A model generated the notes under the pieces. That model was not told the DNA's origin. It ran no database searches and saw only the letters and a program-made list of their open reading frames with translations. A stretch of 21,632 bases of DNA from an uncultured Mediterraneibacter sp. Lineage in GTDB: Bacteria > Bacillota > Clostridia > Lachnospirales > Lachnospiraceae. The stretch is from NCBI GenBank assembly GCA_934418295.1, contig CAKRWZ010000028.1, positions 1 to 21,632 of the forward strand, written 5' to 3'. Position numbers and translations under genes: made by a program. This document shows, piece after piece, positions 8,201 through 15,454 of the stretch (positions are counted from its first letter, which is position 1; the number at the start of each line of letters is the position of its first letter).

Positions 8201-8887
8201 TTAACCTTGGAAATAATAACCCACTCCCCATTTTGTATGTACGTATTTTGGCTCGCTCGGATTGATCTCGATCTTCTCTCTCAGACGCCGGATATGTACA
8301 TCTACCGTTCTGGCATCTCCCGGATAATCGTATCCCCAGATCAGATCCAGAAGATTGTCCCTGCTGTAAACCTTGTTCGGATTCATCGCCAGAAGCTCCA
8401 GTACATCGTATTCTTTTGCCGTCAGGTTGATCTCTTTCTCCCCGATGAATACCCGCCTGCTCTCGCAGTCGATCTTCATGGCACCTTTCACTACATATGT
8501 ACTGCCGGCTTCTTCCTGTCTTTTTGCCGTTCTTCGCATAATTGCTTTGATCCTGGCTTTCACTTCCAAAATGTTAAACGGCTTCGTGATATAATCGTCT
8601 GCACCATATTCCAGACCAAGGATCTTATCCATGTCTTCACTCTTTGCCGTCAGCATCACAATCGGCATATCCGAAAATTCCCGGATCTGCTGGCATACCT
8701 CAAAACCGTTCATCTTGGGAAGCATAACGTCCAGAAGCACCAGATCATACTCACAGTTTCTGGCCAGTTTCAGTGCCTCTTCTCCGTCATAAGCACAGTC
8801 CACCTTCATTCCTTCCTGCGTCAAGCTGAAGTTGATCCCCTTTACGATCAGCTTTTCATCGTCTACCACCAAAATCCTTTTTGCCAT
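8201..8887 (-). CDS. OmpR/PhoB-family response regulator
   Basis: This is a DNA-binding transcription factor switched by phosphorylation. The 228-residue protein has a receiver domain with the acidic pair DD at 9-10, phospho-acceptor Asp53 in LVLLDVMLP, the conserved Thr80 and Lys102 in TKPF. After a short linker comes a winged-helix domain with the recognition-helix sequence DARTVDVHIRRLREKIE and the wing VGYYFQG at the end. It resembles WalR/PhoP-type regulators, but the sequence alone does not fix its regulon. The stop TAA lies one base before the likely ATT start of the kinase, so the pair is translationally coupled. Ribosome-binding site: GAGGGG. It lies 88 nt after comEA with no clear terminator between. 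Confidence 0.94.
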   Translation of the reverse strand: MAKRILVVDDEKLIVKGINFSLTQEGMKVDCAYDGEEALKLARNCEYDLVLLDVMLPKMNGFEVCQQIREFSDMPIVMLTAKSEDMDKILGLEYGADDYITKPFNILEVKARIKAIMRRTAKRQEEAGSTYVVKGAMKIDCESRRVFIGEKEINLTAKEYDVLELLAMNPNKVYSRDNLLDLIWGYDYPGDARTVDVHIRRLREKIEINPSEPKYVHTKWGVGYYFQG

Positions 8888-8975
8888 ACTTTTCCCCTCT
8901 TTACTGCAAACTTCTGTTATTTCAAACTTCTATGTTTAAACTTCTGTTATTTTGATCTTTTATAATTTCTATCTC
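8888..8975 (-). repeat. AT-rich leader of the response regulator with short direct repeats
   Basis: The gap between comEA and the regulator holds three copies of AAACTTCT (plus strand, starting at 8908, 8924 and 8938), two extended to AAACTTCTGTTATTT. It also holds two copies of a TTATAATT-type segment (about 8958-8983). No hairpin followed by a T-run is visible, so comEA may be co-transcribed with the regulator. The repeats could be protein-binding sites or simple slippage products. Confidence 0.45.
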
Positions 8976-9698
8976 TTATAATTCGATCTTGTCTTTTAAT
9001 TTATTGTAAGTTCCTTCTTTGATCCCTTCTACCTGCATCAGTTCTTCCACCGCAGAAAACCTGCCGTGCTTCTCGCGATAATCCAGGATCGCATCTGCTT
9101 TCGTCTCTCCGATCCCCGGGAGCGTAAGCAATTCTTCTTTTCCTGCCCGGTTGATACTGACCCGGCCGGACCCGCTGCTGCCGGATGTCCCGCTGCCGGA
9201 CGCTTTGCCGTCTGCTCCATCGTTCCCGGAAGTGCTCCTCTGCTCCTCTTCCCAAGTCTCCAGCTGCTCTGCTTCTTCCTTGGACGGCACATAGACTCTT
9301 TCTCCGTCACTTAAAGAGCGGGCCTGATTCAGATAAGCCTCTGCCGCACGCTCCGTCATTCCGCCTGCCACCCGCAAGGCATCACAGACCCGGCTGCCTT
9401 CATCCAGCATGTATACTCCCGGGCTGTTGACTTCTCCGCAGACATAAACCACGATCCGACTCCCGGACGTGTCGCTGCTTTTCGCTGCGTCGTTTTCATT
9501 TTCATTTTCTTTTTCGGTTTCGTTCTTCTCTTTCGAGTCCTTCGATGAGAAAAACGAACTGCTTTCATCGGTTTTCTCCGGAGTCAACTCCTGAAAGCTT
9601 TCTTCCGCTTCTTTCTGACATCCTGTCGACAAAACCATCGCTCCAAAAAGCAAGCTCCCCAGAAGCCGTGAAACATTTTTTCTTAAAATTCCGCGCAT
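8976..9698 (-). CDS. comEA: ComEA-type DNA receptor (SLBB plus helix-hairpin-helix)
   Basis: This is the predicted surface receptor that binds double-stranded DNA and hands it to ComEC. The 240-residue product has an N-terminal hydrophobic segment ending in LSTGC (Cys27; a possible but imperfect lipobox, otherwise a membrane anchor). A charged, low-complexity spacer (35-79) follows, then an SLBB domain (about 80-140, VVYVCGEVNSPGVY). A Gly/Ser-rich linker leads to a tandem helix-hairpin-helix at the C-terminus (179-240) with LTLPGIGETKADAI and LMQVEGIKEGTYNKL. I chose the ATG at 9698 because AAAGGAGA precedes it; an upstream TTG in the same frame lacks a site. It starts the comEA - regulator - kinase - lipoprotein - comEC block and has a good promoter. 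Confidence 0.9.
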   Translation of the reverse strand: MRGILRKNVSRLLGSLLFGAMVLSTGCQKEAEESFQELTPEKTDESSSFFSSKDSKEKNETEKENENENDAAKSSDTSGSRIVVYVCGEVNSPGVYMLDEGSRVCDALRVAGGMTERAAEAYLNQARSLSDGERVYVPSKEEAEQLETWEEEQRSTSGNDGADGKASGSGTSGSSGSGRVSINRAGKEELLTLPGIGETKADAILDYREKHGRFSAVEELMQVEGIKEGTYNKLKDKIEL

Positions 9699-9755
9699 CC
9701 TTTTTCTCCTTTGCAGCCTTGCCGACCGCAAATCCCCCTGACGCCGGATAGATTT

Positions 9756-9784
9756 ATTGTAACGAATAACCCTGAAAAAGACAA
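9756..9784 (-). promoter_or_regulatory. Promoter of comEA
   Basis: On the minus strand TTGTCT (9784-9779), a 17-nt spacer and TACAAT (9761-9756). The rest of the 9699-9857 intergenic region holds the leader and the regulator-like boxes upstream of the -35. Confidence 0.6.
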
Positions 9785-9790
9785 TACGTT

Positions 9791-9826
9791 TTTACAGTTT
9801 TGTTACGGTTTCTGACGATTGTTACA
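9791..9826 (-). promoter_or_regulatory. Candidate response-regulator boxes upstream of the comEA -35
   Basis: The minus strand has CGTAAC, five bases, TGTAAA (9807-9791), with a third TGTAAC at 9826-9821. The pair differs by one base from the WalR pattern TGTWAH-N5-TGTWAH. It ends six bases before the -35, a usual position for an activator of the OmpR family. Confidence 0.4.
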
Positions 9827-9857
9827 TCTTTATTACGTGCGTCCATTGCACATGCCG

Positions 9858-10289
9858 TCATTCCCACTGAAACAAAGCGATTCCCACCAATGCCAGCGCA
9901 AGTCCCCCGATTTTCCGCCATTCCAGAGCGGCCTTTTCTACGCCGAAAATGCCCAGCAATTCGATCACATATGCCACCGTCAGCTGTGCGATCACGATCA
10001 AAAGTGCCGCCTTAGCCGGCCCCAGAGATGCCATGCTTTTGATGACTGTCCAGGTGATCCCTGCTCCGATGACGCCGCCCAGAAGCATGTATTTCGGCTC
10101 CACCTTCCACACCATTCCCAGACTGTCTCGCCCTGTAACCAGCCACAGGATCAGGCAAAGACTCGCCGCAGAAAACTGCACCCACAGATTGCTGACCCAC
10201 ATGCCTGTCGTCTTTGTTACCTGTGTGTTAAATACCCCCTGTATACTCATAAGTGCACCGGAAAGCAGTGCAATCAAAAAACCGGCCAT
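9858..10289 (-). CDS. YdcZ-type small DMT-superfamily membrane protein (DUF606)
   Basis: This is a 143-residue integral membrane protein with four to five predicted membrane helices, of the YdcZ/DUF606 type in the drug/metabolite transporter superfamily. Visible family features are the N-terminal MAGFLIALLSGALMSIQGVFN and the Gly-rich helix LLGGVIGAGITW, followed by LGPAKAALLIVIAQLTVAYVIE. It is half the length of a ten-helix DMT exporter, so it must pair to form a channel. Its substrate is unknown. The start at 10289 has AGGAGG at good spacing; in-frame codons further upstream lack one. It follows argD by 66 nt but has its own -10 and a palindrome, so it is probably controlled separately from arginine synthesis. 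Confidence 0.82.
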   Translation of the reverse strand: MAGFLIALLSGALMSIQGVFNTQVTKTTGMWVSNLWVQFSAASLCLILWLVTGRDSLGMVWKVEPKYMLLGGVIGAGITWTVIKSMASLGPAKAALLIVIAQLTVAYVIELLGIFGVEKAALEWRKIGGLALALVGIALFQWE

Positions 10290-10302
10290 CCAAATATTCC
10301 TC

Positions 10303-10317
10303 CTGTAGATTCTACAG
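10303..10317 (-). promoter_or_regulatory. Perfect palindrome (candidate operator) of the YdcZ-type gene
   Basis: CTGTAGATTCTACAG is a perfect inverted repeat of two 7-bp arms around one base. It begins two bases after a TATAAT, so it covers the expected transcription start, and it abuts the ribosome-binding site. That is a classic repressor position. Confidence 0.5.
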
Positions 10318-10319
10318 AA

Positions 10320-10325
10320 ATTATA
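10320..10325 (-). promoter_or_regulatory. -10 element of the YdcZ-type gene
   Basis: TATAAT on the minus strand between the argD stop and the YdcZ-type gene. No good -35 lies 16-18 bases upstream, so the promoter is weak or needs an activator. An imperfect palindrome AGACGGCTGTCT sits just upstream. Confidence 0.4.
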
Positions 10326-10355
10326 TCCAGACAGCCGTCTTTTCATCCCAAAACT

Positions 10356-11540
10356 TTATGCGTTTAAGATTTTTTTCAATTTTTCAATCATTTCATCTAC
10401 ATGCTCTTTTTCAATGATCAGCGGGGGCACAAACCGGATCACGTTTCCGCCGGCCTGGATCACCAGAAGTCCTTCTTCAATGGCCCGCTGATTGACCTCT
10501 GCCAAGGGGATAGTAAGTTCCAATCCCTGCATCAATCCTTTTCCTTTTCTGCGGGTCACGCAGTCGAACTCTTCTACGATCTCATTCAGGCGCTGTTCCA
10601 GATAAGGTGCCACTTCATTGACGTGTCCTACAATATCTTCCCGTTCAAAAATCTCCACCACTTTACGGACTGCCGCACAAGCCAGCGGATTTCCTGCATA
10701 AGTGGAACCATGATCTCCTGCCTTCAAAGAATAGTCTGCCACTTTCTGGGTCATGGCAAAGGCTCCTACCGGGATTCCGTTTCCGATGGCTTTTGCCATC
10801 GCCATGATGTCCGGTTTCACGCCAAATCCCTGCCATGCAAACATGCTGCCTGTCCGCCCCATGCCGCACTGTACTTCGTCGCAGATCATCAGGATGTCTT
10901 GTTCGTCACAGATTTTCCGGATCCCTTCCATAAATTCCTGCGTCGCCAGATTGATACCGCCCTCTCCCTGCAAAGGTTCCAGGATAATGGCGCAAGTTTT
11001 TTCGTTGACCGCTGCTTTCACGCTTTCCAGATCATTAAACTCTGCAAAACGCACGCCCGGTACCAAAGGTTCAAAAGGCTCCCTGTACGCGTCTTTTCCG
11101 GTCACTGAAACTGCACCAAAAGTTCTTCCGTGGAAAGAATGTTCCATAGCCACCACCTCATAGCGCCCGCTTTTTTTCGTGTACGCATATTTTCTGGCTG
11201 CTTTCAATGCCCCTTCAATGGCCTCCGCACCGCTGTTGGTAAAGAAAATCCGGTCCATACCGGAGATCCGGTTCAGCGCTGCCGCCGCTTCTCCTGTATT
11301 TTCGTGGTAATACAGATTCGATGTATGATACAGACTGTCGATTTGTTCTTTCAACACCTGATTTAGCTCCTGATTGCCGTATCCCAGACCGCACACGGCA
11401 AATCCTGCCGCAAAGTCCAAATATTCTTTTCCGTCCGTATCGTAAAGATACACACCTTCTCCGTGATCCAGCACGATCGGGAACCGATTATATACCGGAA
11501 GCAAATTTTCTTCCGCTTGTTTAATCTTATTGTTCACCAT
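10356..11540 (-). CDS. argD: Acetylornithine aminotransferase
   Basis: This is the PLP enzyme that converts N-acetylglutamate semialdehyde and glutamate to N-acetylornithine and 2-oxoglutarate, the fourth step to ornithine. The 394-residue protein is a class-III aminotransferase with FFTNSGAEAIEGALKAAR (phosphate-binding region), HSFHGRTFGAVS, LEPLQGEGG, the DEVQCGMGRTG aspartate motif and the PLP lysine in MAKAIGNG (Lys250), then STYAGNPLAC. I chose ATG 11540, preceded by GCAGG. It overlaps the end of argB by 14 bases in another frame, implying coupling. An ATG 24 bases upstream is possible but less likely. It is the last gene of argC-GNAT-argJ-argB-argD. Confidence 0.95.
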   Translation of the reverse strand: MVNNKIKQAEENLLPVYNRFPIVLDHGEGVYLYDTDGKEYLDFAAGFAVCGLGYGNQELNQVLKEQIDSLYHTSNLYYHENTGEAAAALNRISGMDRIFFTNSGAEAIEGALKAARKYAYTKKSGRYEVVAMEHSFHGRTFGAVSVTGKDAYREPFEPLVPGVRFAEFNDLESVKAAVNEKTCAIILEPLQGEGGINLATQEFMEGIRKICDEQDILMICDEVQCGMGRTGSMFAWQGFGVKPDIMAMAKAIGNGIPVGAFAMTQKVADYSLKAGDHGSTYAGNPLACAAVRKVVEIFEREDIVGHVNEVAPYLEQRLNEIVEEFDCVTRRKGKGLMQGLELTIPLAEVNQRAIEEGLLVIQAGGNVIRFVPPLIIEKEHVDEMIEKLKKILNA

Positions 11541-12429
11541 GATAATACCTGCTTTCTTCTCCATTCAAAATGGCAGTTCCGATTCCTCTGTTAGTAAAGA
11601 TCTCCAGAAGCAGACAGTGCGGGATACGTCCGTCCAGGATATGTACCCGTGAAACACCGCTTTCAATGGCATCGATACAGTTGTTCAGCTTCGGAAGCAT
11701 TCCGCCTCCGATGAAACCGGACTTCATCAGTTCTTTTGCTTCTTCCACGCGAAGCTCAGAGATCAAGGTCTTTGGATCCGAAGGATCCTTGTAAACCCCT
11801 TCGATATCCGTCAGAAATGCCAGTTTCTCTGCCTTGATTGCCTTTGCGATGGCACAGGCCGCATCGTCTGCATTGATGTTGTATGTATGGAATTCGTCAT
11901 CCATTCCCACCGGACAGATGATCGGGAGAAAATCTTTATCCAGCAGATCATAAATAATGTCTGCATTCACTTCTTTGACGTCTCCTACGAATCCGATATC
12001 TTTTCCTTCGGAATATTTTTTGTCCACCTTCAGCATGCCGCCGTCTTTTCCGCTGATGCCGATGGCACGCACGCCCAGCTCTTCCACCAGCTGTACCAGG
12101 CTTTTATTGACCTTGCCCAACACCATTTCTGCAATTTCCATAGTATCTGCATCTGTCACACGAAGTCCGTTGATAAACTGCGGCTCCATTCCGACTTTTC
12201 CTACCCATTTGCTGATCTCTTTTCCGCCGCCGTGTACGATAATCGGCTTAAATCCAACCAGCTTCAAAAGGGTTACATCTTCGATCACCTGTTTTTTCAG
12301 AGCATCATCTACCATAGCGCTTCCGCCGTATTTTACTACGATGACTTTGCGGTTAAACCGCTGGATATAAGGCAGGGCCTCGATCAGGACCTGCGCTTTT
12401 TCCAGATACTGCTGCATATTTTCATTCAT
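11527..12429 (-). CDS. argB: Acetylglutamate kinase
   Basis: This enzyme phosphorylates N-acetylglutamate with ATP, the second step of arginine synthesis. The 300-residue amino-acid-kinase fold shows VVKYGGSAM (33-39), KPIIVHGGGKEI (61-72), GLRVTDADTMEIAEMVL and NINADDAACAIA. The first 25 residues (MNENMQQYLEKAQVLIEALP) look like the extra N-terminal helix of arginine-inhibited hexameric kinases. Feedback inhibition at this step is therefore likely, as expected in a pathway that recycles acetyl through ArgJ. The start at 12429 was chosen over one 69 bases upstream because AGAGGA precedes it and the extra residues do not match the family. It lies about 50 nt after argJ. Confidence 0.95.
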   Translation of the reverse strand: MNENMQQYLEKAQVLIEALPYIQRFNRKVIVVKYGGSAMVDDALKKQVIEDVTLLKLVGFKPIIVHGGGKEISKWVGKVGMEPQFINGLRVTDADTMEIAEMVLGKVNKSLVQLVEELGVRAIGISGKDGGMLKVDKKYSEGKDIGFVGDVKEVNADIIYDLLDKDFLPIICPVGMDDEFHTYNINADDAACAIAKAIKAEKLAFLTDIEGVYKDPSDPKTLISELRVEEAKELMKSGFIGGGMLPKLNNCIDAIESGVSRVHILDGRIPHCLLLEIFTNRGIGTAILNGEESRYYHGEQ

Positions 12430-12478
12430 AATTTTTTCCTCTTTTATTTTCTGTCTTTCCGTCGGTATTCTGTCAAAA

Positions 12479-13714
12479 TCAGCTGCGATAATCCGCATTG
12501 ATGGTCACATATTCATGGGTCAGGTCACAGCCCCATGCCGTGGCTTCTTCTGTTCCTTCTTTGATATCGGCTACTGCAGTCACTTCCGGCATGGAAAGGA
12601 TCTTTGTCGCCTCTTCCTCGCTGTAATCCACCGCAACTCCATTTTCAATGATCTGGATCGTTCCCGCCTCGCTGGAGAAGAACAGATCCACCTTTTCCGG
12701 ATCAAACTGCGCTCCGGAATACCCCATGGCACAAAGGATCCGTCCCCAGTTTGCGTCATGTCCTGCAATGGCTGTTTTGGTCAGATTAGAGCAAACCACC
12801 GATTTTGCCAGGGTTCTCGCCTGCTCCTTCGTCTGTGCGCCTTTGATGGTCACTTCAAAAAGTGCCGTGGCACCTTCTCCGTCACCGGCCAGCTTCTTGG
12901 AAAGATACTCTGTCACTTCCCGCAGCGCTGCCGCAAATCTCACGCAATCTTCTGTCCCTGCCTGGATCTCCGGATTGCCGGCTTCTCCGTTGGCCAGGAG
13001 CAGTACCGTATCATTGGTAGACGTGTCACCGTCTACAGAGATCATATTGTAGGTGTCCTGAATATCTGCGCTGAGTACCTGCTGAAGGGCTTCTTTGGAA
13101 ATTGCCGCATCCGTCGTGATAAAGGAAAGCATGGTGCACATATTCGGATGGATCATTCCGGATCCCTTTGCCATTCCGCCAAGGGTCACCTTTGTTCCGT
13201 CCTCTGTGGTAAATACCACTGCTTTTTCCTTTTTATAAGTATCTGTTGTCATGATCGCTTCCGCCGCTTTCGTACCGGAAGCCAGATCTGCTTTCTTTGC
13301 CTCTGCCAGCTGTCTGATCCCTGCCGTGATCTTATCCACCGGAATCTGCATGCCGATCACGCCTGTGGAACCGATCAGCACGCCCGCCGGGTCGATCCCC
13401 AGGATCTCAGCCGCCGCATCGGCCGTTGCCTGACAACAGCTCATCCCCTCTGCTCCGGTGCAGGCATTGGCGATTCCGGAGTTTACGATCACTGCGTGTA
13501 CCGGCGCTGTACCTTTTACCACTTTCTGATCCCATTTGACCGGCGCAGCCTTTACCACATTGGTCGTAAAAGTACCGGCCGCTTTGCAAGGCTTCTCACT
13601 GTAAACCATCGCCATATCCGTTCTGCCCTGATATTTTATTCCTGCTGCCGTTGCCGCTGCTTCAAATCCTTTCGCGGCTGTTACACCGCCTTCTATATAT
13701 TCCAGATATCCCAT
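12479..13714 (-). CDS. argJ: Bifunctional ornithine acetyltransferase / N-acetylglutamate synthase
   Basis: This enzyme moves the acetyl group from acetylornithine to glutamate, closing the acetyl cycle. Many members can also make acetylglutamate from acetyl-CoA. The 411-residue precursor is expected to cut itself before Thr194 in NMCTMLSF, which becomes the nucleophile of the beta chain. The residue before it is Cys where Ala is usual, a mild change. Other landmarks are VNSGIANACTGAEG, STGVIGMQIP, DGDTSTNDTVL and HDANWGRILCAMGYS. The strong site AAGGAGGAG precedes ATG. It lies between the GNAT gene and argB. Whether this protein is mono- or bifunctional cannot be read from sequence alone. 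Confidence 0.95.
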   Translation of the reverse strand: MGYLEYIEGGVTAAKGFEAAATAAGIKYQGRTDMAMVYSEKPCKAAGTFTTNVVKAAPVKWDQKVVKGTAPVHAVIVNSGIANACTGAEGMSCCQATADAAAEILGIDPAGVLIGSTGVIGMQIPVDKITAGIRQLAEAKKADLASGTKAAEAIMTTDTYKKEKAVVFTTEDGTKVTLGGMAKGSGMIHPNMCTMLSFITTDAAISKEALQQVLSADIQDTYNMISVDGDTSTNDTVLLLANGEAGNPEIQAGTEDCVRFAAALREVTEYLSKKLAGDGEGATALFEVTIKGAQTKEQARTLAKSVVCSNLTKTAIAGHDANWGRILCAMGYSGAQFDPEKVDLFFSSEAGTIQIIENGVAVDYSEEEATKILSMPEVTAVADIKEGTEEATAWGCDLTHEYVTINADYRS

Positions 13715-13786
13715 TCTGCTCCTCCTTCTGCACTTTTCCTGCTCCCGCGCCTGTTTGGTTCTTTCTTTTCTATATTTTCTCTTATA

Positions 13787-14236
13787 CTAGATGTTGTTGA
13801 ATGCCGTGATATTTTCTGCATTTAATACAAAATCATAGTAGTTATATTCTTCACGTTTTGTCCACCCGATGGTGTTCCAAAAGGCATTCCCCAGATCATT
13901 GTCTGTAAATGCGATCAAGGTTACTTTGTTGATCTTCTCAGCCCGCAGCGCTTCCATCGCCCGTACCACCATGGCTTTTCCGATGCCTTTCCGTCGGTGA
14001 TCTTCGTCCACGCACACATGATACAGACATCCGCGGCGTCCGTCGTGCCCACACAAAATACTTCCGACAACTTTTCCGTCTTCCTCTGCCACAACACTGG
14101 TGGATGGATTTCGTTTCAAAAACATTTCGATCCCTTCTTTGGAATCATCGATGCTGCGGATTCCAAATCCGCGGATCTTCGTCCACAGCGCAAAGACTTC
14201 GTCATAATCTTCGATTGTCATCGTCCTAAGTTTCAT
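13787..14236 (-). CDS. GNAT-family N-acetyltransferase inside the arginine cluster
   Basis: This is a 149-residue acetyl-CoA-dependent acetyltransferase of the GNAT fold. The pyrophosphate-binding loop RRKGIGKAM (81-89) follows LYHVCVDEDH, and the C-terminal part has NDLGNAFWNTIGWTKREEYNYYDF, the usual end of the fold. The acceptor substrate is unknown. Its place between argC (about 10 nt upstream) and argJ, in the same direction, suggests a job in the pathway, for example supplying acetylglutamate, but small GNATs vary widely and this is inference. The start is ATG 14236 or the GTG directly before it; neither has a good ribosome-binding site, so it may depend on coupling to argC. Confidence 0.85.
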   Translation of the reverse strand: MKLRTMTIEDYDEVFALWTKIRGFGIRSIDDSKEGIEMFLKRNPSTSVVAEEDGKVVGSILCGHDGRRGCLYHVCVDEDHRRKGIGKAMVVRAMEALRAEKINKVTLIAFTDNDLGNAFWNTIGWTKREEYNYYDFVLNAENITAFNNI

Positions 14237-14245
14237 CACTGTATT

Positions 14246-15286
14246 TTACGGGAATACCGGAAGCATTTCCAGCCCTTCACTCTCCTCGAGTCCAAAAAGC
14301 AGGTTCATGTTCTGCACTGCCTGTCCCGCTGCTCCTTTCACCAGATTGTCCAGGGCTCCCATGATCACGATACGCCCTGTCCGCTCATCGATTTTAAAAT
14401 TGATATCTACGTAATTGCTGCCTTCCACCCATTTTGTTTCCGGGCAGACATCCGGGTTCAGCACACGGATGAATTTTTCATCTGCATAATATTTTTCATA
14501 AGCAGCACGCACCGCTTCCTGGGTTACACCCTTTTTCAAAGATGCATATTCTGTCACCAGAATGCCTCGATTCATCGGCACAAGATGCGGTGTAAAGTTC
14601 AAAAGCACCGGTTCCCCTGCCGCATATCCCAGCTGCTCTTCGATCTCCGGCGTATGTCTGTGTGTCGTCACGCCGTATGCCTTGATATTTTCATTGACCT
14701 CGCAGAACAAATTGGTCACTTTAGCTCCTCTTCCTGCCCCGGAAGTACCCGATTTTGCATCGATGATCAGAGTGGACATATCGATCAGACCTTCCTTTGC
14801 CAGAGGATATGCCGCCAAAATGGAGCAGGTGGTAAAGCACCCCGGGTTGGCCACCAGTCTTGCCTGTTTGATCTGTTCTCTGTTTACTTCGCAAAGTCCG
14901 TAAACCGCCTCATCCAAAAACTGCGGGCTTTCATGGTGGATACCATACCATTTTTCATAGACCTCCACATCTTTGATACGGAAATCCGCACTCAGATCTA
15001 CGATCTTTGTTTTGGAAAGGATCCCTTCATTGATCACAGATGCGCAGAATCCCTGAGGGGTCGCCGTAAAGATCACGTCCGCCTGATCTGCCAAAGCTTC
15101 CATATTATCGTCCAGGCAGGAAGCGTCTACGATCCGGAAAAAATTCTGATATACATCTGCGTATTTTTTATCGATATAACTTCTGGAACCATACCACACA
15201 ATTTCTGCATCCTTATGTCCCATCAAGATCCGCACGAGCTCTCCGCCTGCGTATCCGGTCGCTCCGATTATTCCTGCTTTGATCAT
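14246..15286 (-). CDS. argC: N-acetyl-gamma-glutamyl-phosphate reductase
   Basis: This enzyme makes N-acetylglutamate semialdehyde with NADPH, the third step of arginine synthesis. The 346-residue protein begins with the nucleotide-binding motif GIIGATGYAGGELVRIL, carries the catalytic Cys150 in VANPGCFTT, and has KSGTSGAGRGAK and the substrate-binding stretch YGVTTHRHTPEIEEQL. The length is normal for the long bacterial form. ATG follows AAAGGAAG at good spacing. It is the first gene of the arginine cluster, with a leader of about 170 nt and a promoter overlapped by ARG-box-like sites. Confidence 0.96.
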   Translation of the reverse strand: MIKAGIIGATGYAGGELVRILMGHKDAEIVWYGSRSYIDKKYADVYQNFFRIVDASCLDDNMEALADQADVIFTATPQGFCASVINEGILSKTKIVDLSADFRIKDVEVYEKWYGIHHESPQFLDEAVYGLCEVNREQIKQARLVANPGCFTTCSILAAYPLAKEGLIDMSTLIIDAKSGTSGAGRGAKVTNLFCEVNENIKAYGVTTHRHTPEIEEQLGYAAGEPVLLNFTPHLVPMNRGILVTEYASLKKGVTQEAVRAAYEKYYADEKFIRVLNPDVCPETKWVEGSNYVDINFKIDERTGRIVIMGALDNLVKGAAGQAVQNMNLLFGLEESEGLEMLPVFP

Positions 15287-15454
15287 TTTACAACTTCCTT
15301 TCTTCTGCCGCTTTGTGCCGGCTTTTCCTCTATGTACCTATTTCTCCGGGTATCGGTTTTTCTGTATCTGCTTTAAAAACTTGCGTACCTATGATATACC
15401 ATTCTTTTCCTAAAGTAAAGAAGCAGCAGAAAATCTGCTCCCTCTTTGTATTTT

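Noticed and set aside
12413..12428. TGCAT and ATTCA halves at the start of argB, like an ARG box
   Set aside because: The halves are six bases apart instead of three or four, and they are explained by the codons of MNENMQ; no promoter is adjacent.
12515..13825. A 436-codon open frame on the plus strand
   Set aside because: It is antisense to argJ over its whole length, with the same shadow composition.
13997..15376. A 459-codon open frame on the plus strand
   Set aside because: It is antisense to argC and the GNAT gene, is rich in Cys, His, Phe and Ser, has no ribosome-binding site and matches no family; it is a shadow of the coding strand.
15425..15439. AGCAGA-AAA-TCTGCT inverted repeat in the argC leader as an attenuator
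   Set aside because: The stem is only six bp with a three-base loop, there is no proper T-run and no competing structure or leader peptide is seen.
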